NCBI GenBank assembly: GCA_022071955.1
Contig: JAJVIM010000022.1
Span: forward strand, 1 to 64,000
Direction of reading: 5' to 3'
Source of the DNA: Anaerolineae bacterium
Lineage (GTDB): Bacteria > Chloroflexota > Anaerolineae > 4572-78 > J111
Length of the DNA: 64,000 nt
This document shows positions 7,326 to 14,010 of the stretch, piece by piece (the first letter of the stretch is position 1; every line of letters starts with the position of its first letter). The notes under the pieces were generated by a model that was not told where the DNA came from, ran no database searches, and saw only the letters and a program-made list of their open reading frames with translations. The position numbers and the translations under genes are program-made.

Positions 7326-7532
7326 ATGGATGTTGTTCTTCAATCAAACTTAACTTGCCCTACCTGTAACTTTACCCAAAAATTAAACATGCCAACAGAC
7401 TCTTGAATGGTATTTCATTACTGTGCCAGTTGTGGCACCATCTTACGGCCAAAACAAGGCGACTGTTGCGTATTTTGCTCCTACGGTGATGTTCACTGTC
7501 CATCTAAGCAGACGGCAGTTGAAAACCGTTAA
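7326..7532 (+). CDS. GDCCVxC-family selenoprotein (in-frame TGA read as selenocysteine)
   Basis: From the ATG at 7326 a 68-codon frame runs to TAA 7530-7532, interrupted only by TGA at 7404-7406 (codon 27). The product starts MDVVLQSNLTCPTCNFTQKL, then NMPTDS-U-MVFHYCASCG, and later has the signature GDCCVFCSYGDVHCP. From memory, family members have Cys or Sec at exactly the TGA position (MPTDAC/U). A stem GTGCCA/TGGCAC with loop GTTG follows the TGA. The gene lies 16 bp after merR and probably shares its promoter. With CxxC pairs on both sides of Sec it may bind or reduce soft metals such as mercury; this role is inferred. Sec-insertion genes must lie elsewhere in the genome. Confidence 0.85.
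7404..7438 (+). promoter_or_regulatory. SECIS-like recoding element (TGA + downstream hairpin)
   Basis: The TGA (7404-7406) is followed 22 nt later by the loop of a perfect 6-bp stem (7423-7428 with 7433-7438). The 4-nt loop, GTTG, starts with G. Bacterial SECIS elements lie just downstream of the UGA inside the coding region, with an apical loop about 16-37 nt away and a G at its start. All of these conditions are met here. Confidence 0.7.
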
Positions 7533-7583
7533 AAATCGCGTTCTCCGCACTTCGTCGCTATATCAGTAGAGTCAAAGTTGTAA

Positions 7584-8636
7584 TCAAACGCCGCAGCTAT
7601 TGCCGCCGCCGGTTTGCGGCAACAGTTTGTTATCAGCCAGCCATTGATGCACGCCGCGGTAGCCGGTGCTGGAGGAAACACCGGCGCCAACCAGTTCACG
7701 CGCGTCGATTTCGGCAAAATCCTGATTTTTGCCCACCTTGAAGGCCAGGGCCAGTTCGGCAGTTTGCTGTGGAAACCAGAAGGCATTCAGATACTTGGCC
7801 GCGGCGAACATCTCATCCGGCGTGGCGTTTTGCGCCGCCAGTAGTTGTAACACACCCAACATCGCCATTCCGTGATTGCAATCCGGAAAGGACGTGGGGT
7901 TGTTGCAGCAGGGCCGGTACACGGCGGCAGCTACTTCTTCCAGGCGGGCTTGTTGCCCGGTTGTCAGGGGAATGAGGGGCGCGCTGGCGTACAGGTCAGC
8001 GATGGGTTTGGCCGCCAGCGTCCAGCCGCCAGTTGAGGCGTAGGTTTCAATATTGCCGTCGCTGCGCTCAACCATCGGCCCTTCTTTTAGCAGCGGGTTG
8101 TTGTTAGATAACCCCACCGCCCAGAAAAAGTTGAGCAAAAAGTAGGCGTTTTCCCGATTTATGACAACCGGCATGTCGCTGCCATCTTTTAAAATATTCA
8201 ACTGCTCTTCAGTTAATGGTTGCCCGGCCTCTTCGTAAACCTGCACAAAACGATCAAAGTCAATCGCGCCGGCGGCCAGCAATTGCGGCCCCAGATTGCC
8301 GTAAGACACCGGCAGTTCATACTCGCCGGGCAAGGTTATTTCCAGCACGGGTAAGGCGGTTTGTTCGGCCTCAATTGTTGGCGGTGCTGAAACGGTCTCA
8401 GGTGGCTTCACGTCAACCTGGCCGGGAACAAATTGGCTCAGCAGTAAACCGCTTCCCAGTCCCAGCGCAAAGACAATGATAACCAACTCCAGCACCAACC
8501 GCCGGCTGGCATAAAAGCCAACTGCCTGGGGCGATGTTTCCGGGGGAATGGCTGCAAGGTCAGCCTGATTTGAGTCTGTAACAAGGGCGGAATCGTCAAC
8601 ATTAATGAGTGGGGTGTCATCAGTTGAAGGGGCCAT
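7584..8636 (-). CDS. Unknown membrane-anchored extracytoplasmic protein with a CC...DCNHG cysteine motif
   Basis: The 350-residue product has a cytoplasmic N-terminus, one membrane helix (about 47-67, LVLELVIIVFALGLGSGLLL) and a long outer domain. Near residue 242 lies the striking motif YRPCCNNPTSFPDCNHGMAM, followed by helix-rich sequence, and the C-terminus is GGGNSCGV. The clustered Cys/His residues suggest a metal or redox site. I do not recognise a named family. It converges on the selenoprotein gene (51 bp apart) and is divergent from the TlpA operon. Its place among CcdA, TlpA and MerR suggests a role in metal handling outside the membrane. Confidence 0.75.
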   Translation of the reverse strand: MAPSTDDTPLINVDDSALVTDSNQADLAAIPPETSPQAVGFYASRRLVLELVIIVFALGLGSGLLLSQFVPGQVDVKPPETVSAPPTIEAEQTALPVLEITLPGEYELPVSYGNLGPQLLAAGAIDFDRFVQVYEEAGQPLTEEQLNILKDGSDMPVVINRENAYFLLNFFWAVGLSNNNPLLKEGPMVERSDGNIETYASTGGWTLAAKPIADLYASAPLIPLTTGQQARLEEVAAAVYRPCCNNPTSFPDCNHGMAMLGVLQLLAAQNATPDEMFAAAKYLNAFWFPQQTAELALAFKVGKNQDFAEIDARELVGAGVSSSTGYRGVHQWLADNKLLPQTGGGNSCGV

Positions 8637-8774
8637 AACATACCTGCCTTTTTAGGATTACCCGTCAACAATACCGCAGTTGGGGTAACATCGCCAGCGT
8701 TAATATGCCTGTTCTGGTATAGGCAACATGGCCCATCCTGGTGTTACTGTAAAATGGTATGCTGATAAAAGAAC

Positions 8775-8802
8775 TTGACAAGTTTCTTACAAATTGTAAG
8801 AT
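8775..8802 (+). promoter_or_regulatory. Promoter of the TlpA operon with embedded palindromic operator
   Basis: TTGACA (8775-8780), a 16-bp spacer and TAAGAT (8797-8802) form the promoter. The spacer and -10 box are covered by the palindrome TCTTACAA-A-TTGTAAGA (8785-8801), i.e. CTTAC-N5-GTAAG. The same half sites and spacing recur in the promoter of the BlaI-like repressor (11622-11640), so this operon is a likely target of that repressor. Confidence 0.65.
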
Positions 8803-8831
8803 ATTACGCTCAACGGTTCAGGAGAAAATTG

Positions 8832-9443
8832 ATGGCTGAATCTGTCTCAAACAAACCGGTTTCGGCTCAAGAAACAGCAACTCGCGCCCAACAAATGGTA
8901 TTGCTGGTGGGGGGACTGCTTATCCTTGGGCTGACGACTATTTTTGCCTGGAAAATGTACGACGAGGCCCAGGTTTTAGTGGTTGACGGCCCGGCCCCGG
9001 ATTTTACACTGCCTCTGTTTGAAGGGGGCGACATCACGCTTTCAGATTTACGAGGGCAAGTGGTGGTGGTCAATTTCTGGGCTTCGTGGTGTATTCCCTG
9101 CCGGGATGAAGCTCCCTTTTTGGAGCGGGCCTGGCGCAAATACCGCGACCAGGGGGTGATGTTTATTGGCGTTGATTATCTGGATACCGATAAAGACGCG
9201 CAGGCTTTTCTGGCCGAGTTTGAGGTTAGCTACCCCAACGGCCCCGATATCGGCACCAAAATAGCCAAACAGTATCACCTTACCGGCGTGCCGGAAACAT
9301 ATTTTATCGCCAAAGATGGCCGCCTGGGCGATTTGGAGATTGGCCCCCTAACTGAAACCCGGCTGGTACAGGTCATAGAAAAACTATTGCAAGAGGAAGG
9401 AATTTTGTATGAGCAGCCATCTGCCCTCCGAGGCAAAAATTAA
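8832..9443 (+). CDS. Membrane-anchored TlpA/ResA-type thioredoxin
   Basis: The ATG at 8832 is preceded by CAGGAGAAA and is preferred to the TTG at 8775, which lies inside the promoter. The 203-residue protein has one membrane anchor (about 22-40) and a thioredoxin fold with the active site WASWCIPC (C87, C90), the cis-Pro region TGVPETYFI and the AhpC/TSA-Redoxin start APDFTLP. It acts outside the membrane as a thiol-disulfide reductant, normally fed by CcdA, which is encoded at the left end of the window. Its last 35 bp overlap the next gene. Confidence 0.93.
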   Translation: MAESVSNKPVSAQETATRAQQMVLLVGGLLILGLTTIFAWKMYDEAQVLVVDGPAPDFTLPLFEGGDITLSDLRGQVVVVNFWASWCIPCRDEAPFLERAWRKYRDQGVMFIGVDYLDTDKDAQAFLAEFEVSYPNGPDIGTKIAKQYHLTGVPETYFIAKDGRLGDLEIGPLTETRLVQVIEKLLQEEGILYEQPSALRGKN

Positions 9444-9894
9444 CAATGCACCGCGCAATAAAATGAAACCGGCCACGCTATTAACGCTGCTGTTCATTCC
9501 GGCATTGCTCGTGGGCGCAGGAGTAATCTTTTGGCGACAAATCCAGGCCACCCCCGCCCGAGAGGTTGGGATTACGGTGCCGCCCTATGGCATCATCTCT
9601 GTGCGGGTTACCACCGAACCGTTTCCGGCAACCACCACCGGCCCGGTACAAATAACCCTGCTCATGCAGGCCGCCGGCGGCAGCACGGTTAGCCTGGATC
9701 GGGTCAGTTACAGTTACAGTCCGCCGGGCGGCGGTGAACCCATTGAAGCCGAAGCCATGCAAGCTGCCCGCAACGCCTACCATGGCGAGTTGCGCTTTGA
9801 TAGCGTGGGAGACTGGCAGGTGACGATAAAAATTGAGAACAATGGCCGCGTTAGTGAAGGTACGGTTACTATTCCGGTGAAACCGGCTATGTAA
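9409..9894 (+). CDS. YtkA/FixH-like anchored extracytoplasmic protein
   Basis: A Shine-Dalgarno GAGGAAGG precedes the ATG at 9409, inside the end of the thioredoxin gene. The alternative ATG at 9463 would give a shorter cytoplasmic tail. The 161-residue product has one membrane helix (about 20-40, PATLLTLLFIPALLVGAGVI). Its beta-rich outer domain runs from YGIISVRVTTEPFPATTTGP to HGELRFDSVGDWQVTIKI, the pattern of the YtkA/FixH family. Such proteins are found with copper and cytochrome-oxidase assembly genes. It is translationally coupled to the TlpA gene. Confidence 0.75.
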   Translation: MSSHLPSEAKINNAPRNKMKPATLLTLLFIPALLVGAGVIFWRQIQATPAREVGITVPPYGIISVRVTTEPFPATTTGPVQITLLMQAAGGSTVSLDRVSYSYSPPGGGEPIEAEAMQAARNAYHGELRFDSVGDWQVTIKIENNGRVSEGTVTIPVKPAM

Positions 9895-9914
9895 ATCCCG
9901 TTGAAAGGTAAATT

Positions 9915-10220
9915 ATGACGGACTCACCAGACTCAACCGGGACGGTTTTGGCCGCTCGCAGAGCAAACCCCCGGTGCAAGTGGTGGTAACGGCCACACCC
10001 GCAGAAGTTATGGCCCAAACCAACAGCACCCCGGCCCCATCTGCCAAACAATCCTCGCCGCCATCTTCTGCCTCGGAATCTGCCGCCGGAGCGCCAATGC
10101 CAACTATTATGGATTTTGTGCTGGCGGATGCCCGCCACTTTCAGGGCAGCGCCGGTACGCCCATTACAATTGTAGAATTCAGCGACTTTAAGTGACCGTA
10201 CTACGGGCGTTTTGCCGCCG
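9915..10220 (+). pseudogene. Truncated and frameshifted DsbA-like thioredoxin gene
   Basis: An ATG at 9915 starts MTDSPDSTGTVLAARR and soon stops. The frame that carries the rest (9917 onward) reads KPPVQVVVTATPAEVMAQ, a Ser/Pro-rich linker, and then GTPITIVEFSDFK. In DsbA-like proteins the next residues are CPYCGRFAA. Here the sequence is TGA-PYYGRFAAAE, so the first Cys codon is TGA and the second Cys is Tyr. After that the sequence becomes the antisense of the M56 peptidase gene end. The membrane anchor and most of the thioredoxin fold are lost. This is a gene cut by deletions and fused tail to tail with its neighbour. Selenocysteine at the TGA is possible but poorly supported. Confidence 0.7.
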
Positions 10221-11178
10221 CAGAAAATGGCCACTCGTTCAACGGGAGCTGGCTCTGCAACGGCTGCATCGCTTCTTCAATTGTGCAGGCGTCTATGGGG
10301 GGATGGCCCATTATCGGCTGGACGGCCAGATAGCCAAACAATGTCAATATCAGCAGCACGCCAAAGTTTACCGGCCATTGGCTCCAACGGCGGCGTTCAT
10401 TGTGCCCTGCCGCCGCCGGATAAAGCAGCCGCCGCAGCCGCGCTTCAGTAATATTGAACGCGGTGATGGTTGCAGCCCGGGGTATCTGCCCGGCGGGTAA
10501 GGCCAACAACTTTTGCAGCGCGCACAACAAAGGCAAGTCATCGCCCAAAAAAGCAATGGCGGCGCTGTCGGCGGCCAGCTCGCAACCTAACTCGGCCCGG
10601 CGGGCCAATGCGCCCATCAACGGCAAAAAGAAGAAAGCGCTGGCGATGGCCCGGCCCATGACCAGCCGCAGCGGGTCGCGCTGGCGCAGGTGATGCGCTT
10701 CGTGGGCCAGCACCGCGTTGAGTTCGGGATCGGTCAGCGTTGTCACCAACCCGCTGGTCAGCCAGACGCGAGGCCGCCACAACCCCAGGCAGAACACGTG
10801 GACCGTGCTTAAATTGAGATAGACAATGTGCGCGGGCGTCAGGCGGTGGGCGGTTAATAACCTTTTCAGCCGCGACGGCGGTTGGCTTTGCTGCGCCAGA
10901 AAACCGCGTGCAAACCGTTGGGTTTGCCACACCTGCCGGCCAAAACTCCACACCCCACGCAGCAACACCACAATCAGCAAAATCAGAATAACCAGTTGCC
11001 ACGACACCGGCGCGTGTCCCCACAAATTTTTAACACCTTCCCGGCAAACGTGCCACAACGTTTGTGGCCATTGGGTAGCGTAACCAAACCCAACCACGGC
11101 CAGGCCAGCGGTACACAGTAATCCGGCGCTCCCCACCAATCCCCAAAAATGAAGCTGCTGGCGCGGCAGATTATTCAT
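10201..11178 (-). CDS. BlaR1/MecR1-like M56 family membrane metallopeptidase
   Basis: The 325-residue protein has hydrophobic segments near 11-32, 59-76, 176-192 and 270-288. Its zinc protease motif HEAHH (H159, E160, H163) is completed by E200 in CELAADSAA, and it is the membrane peptidase type usually paired with BlaI/MecI repressors. It lacks a penicillin-binding sensor domain, so the inducer is unknown. Its ATG overlaps the repressor gene by 8 bp. The last dozen residues (NEWPFSAAAKRP) are encoded by the antisense of the broken DsbA-like gene, so the natural C-terminus was probably replaced when the two genes were fused by deletion. Confidence 0.88.
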   Translation of the reverse strand: MNNLPRQQLHFWGLVGSAGLLCTAGLAVVGFGYATQWPQTLWHVCREGVKNLWGHAPVSWQLVILILLIVVLLRGVWSFGRQVWQTQRFARGFLAQQSQPPSRLKRLLTAHRLTPAHIVYLNLSTVHVFCLGLWRPRVWLTSGLVTTLTDPELNAVLAHEAHHLRQRDPLRLVMGRAIASAFFFLPLMGALARRAELGCELAADSAAIAFLGDDLPLLCALQKLLALPAGQIPRAATITAFNITEARLRRLLYPAAAGHNERRRWSQWPVNFGVLLILTLFGYLAVQPIMGHPPIDACTIEEAMQPLQSQLPLNEWPFSAAAKRP

Positions 11179-11593
11179 CTTGCTTTCTTTGTTGGATAAG
11201 ACGGCTCAGCTCATCCAGAATTTGGGGGTCAACGGCCTCCGCGGTGGCTACCATTTGAGCCAACGCAATTTCCCGAAATTCAGCGTTGAACATGCCGCGC
11301 ACCATCCGGTCAAACACCCCGGCCAGCAAATCCTGCCGGGTGGCCGTTGCCGAATACACAAAGGCCCGGCCCGATTTTTGGCGCTGCAAAACGCCTTTTT
11401 CCACCAGTCGGTTGAGCACAGTCATAGTGGTTTTGTAGTTCAAGTCGCCGCCCAGGTAGTCAATAACTTCCTGCACGCTGGCTTCATTCAATTTCCAAAC
11501 CGCTTCAACCAACCTGGCCTCAAGTTCACCAAAAATATGAGTTAACCCTTCTTCGGCCAATTTGAAAGATTGGATAGGTACATTTTCAGACAT
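11171..11593 (-). CDS. BlaI/MecI/CopY-family transcriptional repressor
   Basis: The 140-residue product has the N-terminal winged helix typical of this family: LEARLVEAVWKLNEASVQEV, then the recognition region NYKTTMTVLNRLVEKGVLQR. A C-terminal helical dimerisation region follows. Such repressors are inactivated by cleavage through a partner M56 peptidase, which is encoded next and overlaps by 8 bp. An inverted repeat within its own promoter is matched at the TlpA operon promoter, so it probably represses both itself and the thiol-redox genes. The inducing signal is not evident. Confidence 0.93.
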   Translation of the reverse strand: MSENVPIQSFKLAEEGLTHIFGELEARLVEAVWKLNEASVQEVIDYLGGDLNYKTTMTVLNRLVEKGVLQRQKSGRAFVYSATATRQDLLAGVFDRMVRGMFNAEFREIALAQMVATAEAVDPQILDELSRLIQQRKQDE

Positions 11594-11613
11594 TGCCCGC
11601 CGCCTTATAATTC

Positions 11614-11640
11614 AATATATCTTCCTACATATGGTAAGAA
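11614..11640 (-). promoter_or_regulatory. Promoter and operator of the BlaI-like repressor operon
   Basis: On the minus strand TATATT (11619-11614) is the likely -10 box. The imperfect palindrome TTCCTAC-ATATG-GTAAGAA (11622-11640, one mismatch in 7 bp) occupies the spacer up to the -35 region. Half sites, 5-nt spacer and position inside the promoter match the TlpA-operon operator. Confidence 0.6.
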
Positions 11641-11851
11641 ACCGGGAGGTTATTGTCAAAAATTAAACGGCCGATTAGAGCATGATCCCCCGTTTTAGTG
11701 GCGGCCAGGTTACGGATCAAAAGCCGAAGTTGCTTTCCCAAAAATTCCCTTTTTTTGGTCTACCTCTCATTATCCGGCATCTTCCGGTTTTTGGGATGAA
11801 CCACATCTAATCCACTGAAAGCCATTGGGCCATTCAGAGGAGAGGTTTATC

Positions 11852-12838
11852 ATGAAACCGAAATCGATAACATTAGGTGTTATTGTGGTAATACTGGCGC
11901 TGCTGGTGGCAGTGTTCTTTTTTACCACCAACCAACCGCGCGATCCAGCAGATATTGGCGCAGCATCGTTAGTCACTTCTGCAACCCAACCGCCGTTGAC
12001 CAACCCCGATGATTGGCCGGCACCGTCGGGGCTGGCAACGTTTGGTAATCAGGTTAAATTGCTGGCCTTTGATTTGCCGGCCAATCGTTTTGCACCCGGC
12101 GCTCCTATTGAAGTTATCCTCTATTGGCAATCTCAGGCAGTGCCCAATACCTACAGCTTCTTTCTGCACCTGATTGATGCCAATAATCAACTTGTCAGCC
12201 AGGCCGATATGCCGCTGGAAAATCGCGCTTGCGCTGCCGTTAGCCGGTTTTCCGCCGGCGTGGTCGTCACCTGTGCTTCGCTTTTGTTGCCGGCTGATCT
12301 GGCCGAGGGGGAGTATCAATTGCTGACCGGCGTCTATAACCCGGCCAGTGGACAACGATTAATCGCTACCGGCGATCAAAACACAGTGGGGTTAACACCT
12401 GTGACAGTTGCCAAAGATGGGTTAACCTCGGTTGCCACACCCCTCCCCCCCTGCGCGGTGACCGAACCCAACGGCAGCGCCCCGCCCGGCGAGCAGCCCT
12501 CGCCCGAATATCTCGGCAACGGCCAACTCTGGACCGTATTATGGCCGGATGGCAAAGTTATCTTTGAGCCGGGCGGCCCGGGCACAATCGGTGAGGACGG
12601 CTCGCTGGGGATGAAATGGGGGTGGTGGCGCGGCGTGAACGGCCAACTGACGATTGAAGGCCGGCGTTTGGATGCGCCCGCCCCGCCCCTGCAAGCCGAC
12701 ATCCCCGCCGGTTATGGCGAAACCGGCTTTCAGGCTACCGGCCTCATCTTCCCCACCGAGGGTTGCTGGCAAGTAACCGGCAAAGCCGGCGAAGCCGAAT
12801 TGACCTTTGTTACCCTGGTGGTCAAACAGGATAAATAG
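11852..12838 (+). CDS. Anchored extracytoplasmic protein, paralogue of the anti-sigma factor's outer domain
   Basis: The ATG at 11852 follows AGAGGAGAGG. The 328-residue product has a membrane anchor at about 7-28 and two outer domains. The first (about 63-185, GLATFGNQVKLLAFDL, then ILYWQSQA) is a beta-sandwich-like region. The second (about 196-325) starts at the Cys in PPCAVTEPNG and includes GNGQLWTVLWPDG, WWRGVNGQLTIEGRRLD and FPTEGCWQVTG. Both domains recur in the same order in the anti-sigma protein encoded at 14007-15272. Function is unknown; sensing or binding at the cell surface is plausible because the paralogue is a signalling protein. Confidence 0.8.
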   Translation: MKPKSITLGVIVVILALLVAVFFFTTNQPRDPADIGAASLVTSATQPPLTNPDDWPAPSGLATFGNQVKLLAFDLPANRFAPGAPIEVILYWQSQAVPNTYSFFLHLIDANNQLVSQADMPLENRACAAVSRFSAGVVVTCASLLLPADLAEGEYQLLTGVYNPASGQRLIATGDQNTVGLTPVTVAKDGLTSVATPLPPCAVTEPNGSAPPGEQPSPEYLGNGQLWTVLWPDGKVIFEPGGPGTIGEDGSLGMKWGWWRGVNGQLTIEGRRLDAPAPPLQADIPAGYGETGFQATGLIFPTEGCWQVTGKAGEAELTFVTLVVKQDK

Positions 12839-13009
12839 AACGGTAATCAATCTGCCCCGGGCTAAAATTCTTTGTTTGTGATATTCAGTTGTCAGCAAAT
12901 TTGTAATATACTAATTGAGTCCAGTAAAACCACTTTGTGCCCGAGAAATTGCCCGCGTGTTCAACAAATGAGTAGCGTTGATAAAAGACCTGTCAAAAGG
13001 AGCCAATAG

Positions 13010-13393
13010 ATGTCGGCAAAGATTGATTTTAAGCTCTCGCAAATTGGCCAGATTACCATGCCGGTAACAGACCTTGAGCGGGCTGTTAGCTTTTATCGTG
13101 AAAAGTTGGGGCTAAAGCACCTGTTTACCACCACCGGGCTGGCCTTTTTTGACTGCGATGGTATCCGGCTTATGCTCGGCGTGCCGGAACGGGAAGAGTT
13201 GAATCCGCCCGGTTCGATTATTTATTTCAAAGTGACTGACATTGAAACGGCGCACCAAACGTTGTTGGAGCGTGGCGTTCACTTTGAAGACCGTCCCCAT
13301 CTGGTTGCGCGGCTGGGAACACACGAGGTCTGGATGACTTTTTTCCGCGACACCGAAGGTAATCTGCTCAGTCTGATGAGCGAAAAAAGATGA
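13010..13393 (+). CDS. VOC-family (glyoxalase/bleomycin-resistance fold) protein
   Basis: The 127-residue protein has the paired beta-alpha-beta-beta-beta units of the VOC fold: ITMPVTDLERAVSFYREKLG opens the first module and IIYFKVTDIETAHQTL the second. The end DTEGNLLSLMSE contains the usual metal-ligand Glu position. A Shine-Dalgarno AAGGAG lies 8 nt before the ATG. VOC proteins are metal-dependent lyases, dioxygenases or binding proteins, and the substrate cannot be read from the sequence. It precedes the ECF sigma gene but is separated from it by 68 bp. Confidence 0.88.
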   Translation: MSAKIDFKLSQIGQITMPVTDLERAVSFYREKLGLKHLFTTTGLAFFDCDGIRLMLGVPEREELNPPGSIIYFKVTDIETAHQTLLERGVHFEDRPHLVARLGTHEVWMTFFRDTEGNLLSLMSEKR

Positions 13394-13461
13394 TCCCCGG
13401 ACTTTCTTAAAAGTCTCCCAACCACTTCCGCTTTTTTCCGCCAACTGCATCTAATAAAGCG

Positions 13462-14010
13462 ATGATGACCGTGGATACCATGCAACTGCTCACCCGCTGC
13501 CGGCAGGGCGACTCGCTGGCAATTGAGGCCCTGGTGCGGACTTACACCCCGCCGGTTTACCGGCTGGCTTTGTCTCTGCTCGATGACCCGGCCGAGGCCG
13601 ACGAAGCCACTCAGGATGCCCTGGTTGCCGCTCTGAGCAAGCTCGATACGTTTCGGGGGCAGGCTAAATTTACCACCTGGCTCTACTCCATTACGTTGAA
13701 TGTGTGCCGGGGCCGGCTGCGCAAACGGCGCGCTCAAACTCGGCTGATCGATGTGTTGCAAAACCTGTTCCGTTTCTCCACCCCGGCCGAGTCGCCGCTG
13801 GAGCAAGTCGCCCTGAAACAGGAGCAAGATACCGCCCTCTGGCAAGCCATCAACGCGCTCGATGACCGCCGTCGGGAGGCAATCATCCTGCGATATTACC
13901 ACGAGCTGACCCTGCCGGAAATAGGGCAGATATTGGGTGTTAGCGATCGCACCATCCGTACCTGGCTGCACACGGCCCACGAACAGATGCGAAGGACGTT
14001 GGAACAATGA
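13462..14010 (+). CDS. ECF-type RNA polymerase sigma factor
   Basis: The 182-residue protein contains sigma region 2 (LVRTYTPPVYRLALSLLDDP, then FRGQAKFTTWLYSITLNVCR) and region 4 (RREAIILRYYHELTLPEIGQ, then VSDRTIRTWLHTAHEQMRR). It directs RNA polymerase to a small regulon. Its stop overlaps the start of the anti-sigma gene by 4 bp (ATGA), so the pair is co-translated. Three in-frame ATG codons (13462, 13465, 13480) are possible starts and none has a clear Shine-Dalgarno. Confidence 0.94.
   Translation: MMTVDTMQLLTRCRQGDSLAIEALVRTYTPPVYRLALSLLDDPAEADEATQDALVAALSKLDTFRGQAKFTTWLYSITLNVCRGRLRKRRAQTRLIDVLQNLFRFSTPAESPLEQVALKQEQDTALWQAINALDDRRREAIILRYYHELTLPEIGQILGVSDRTIRTWLHTAHEQMRRTLEQ

Noticed and set aside
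8775-8831. N-terminal extension of the TlpA-like protein
   Set aside because: It would be translated from the promoter and operator. The ATG at 8832 has a Shine-Dalgarno.
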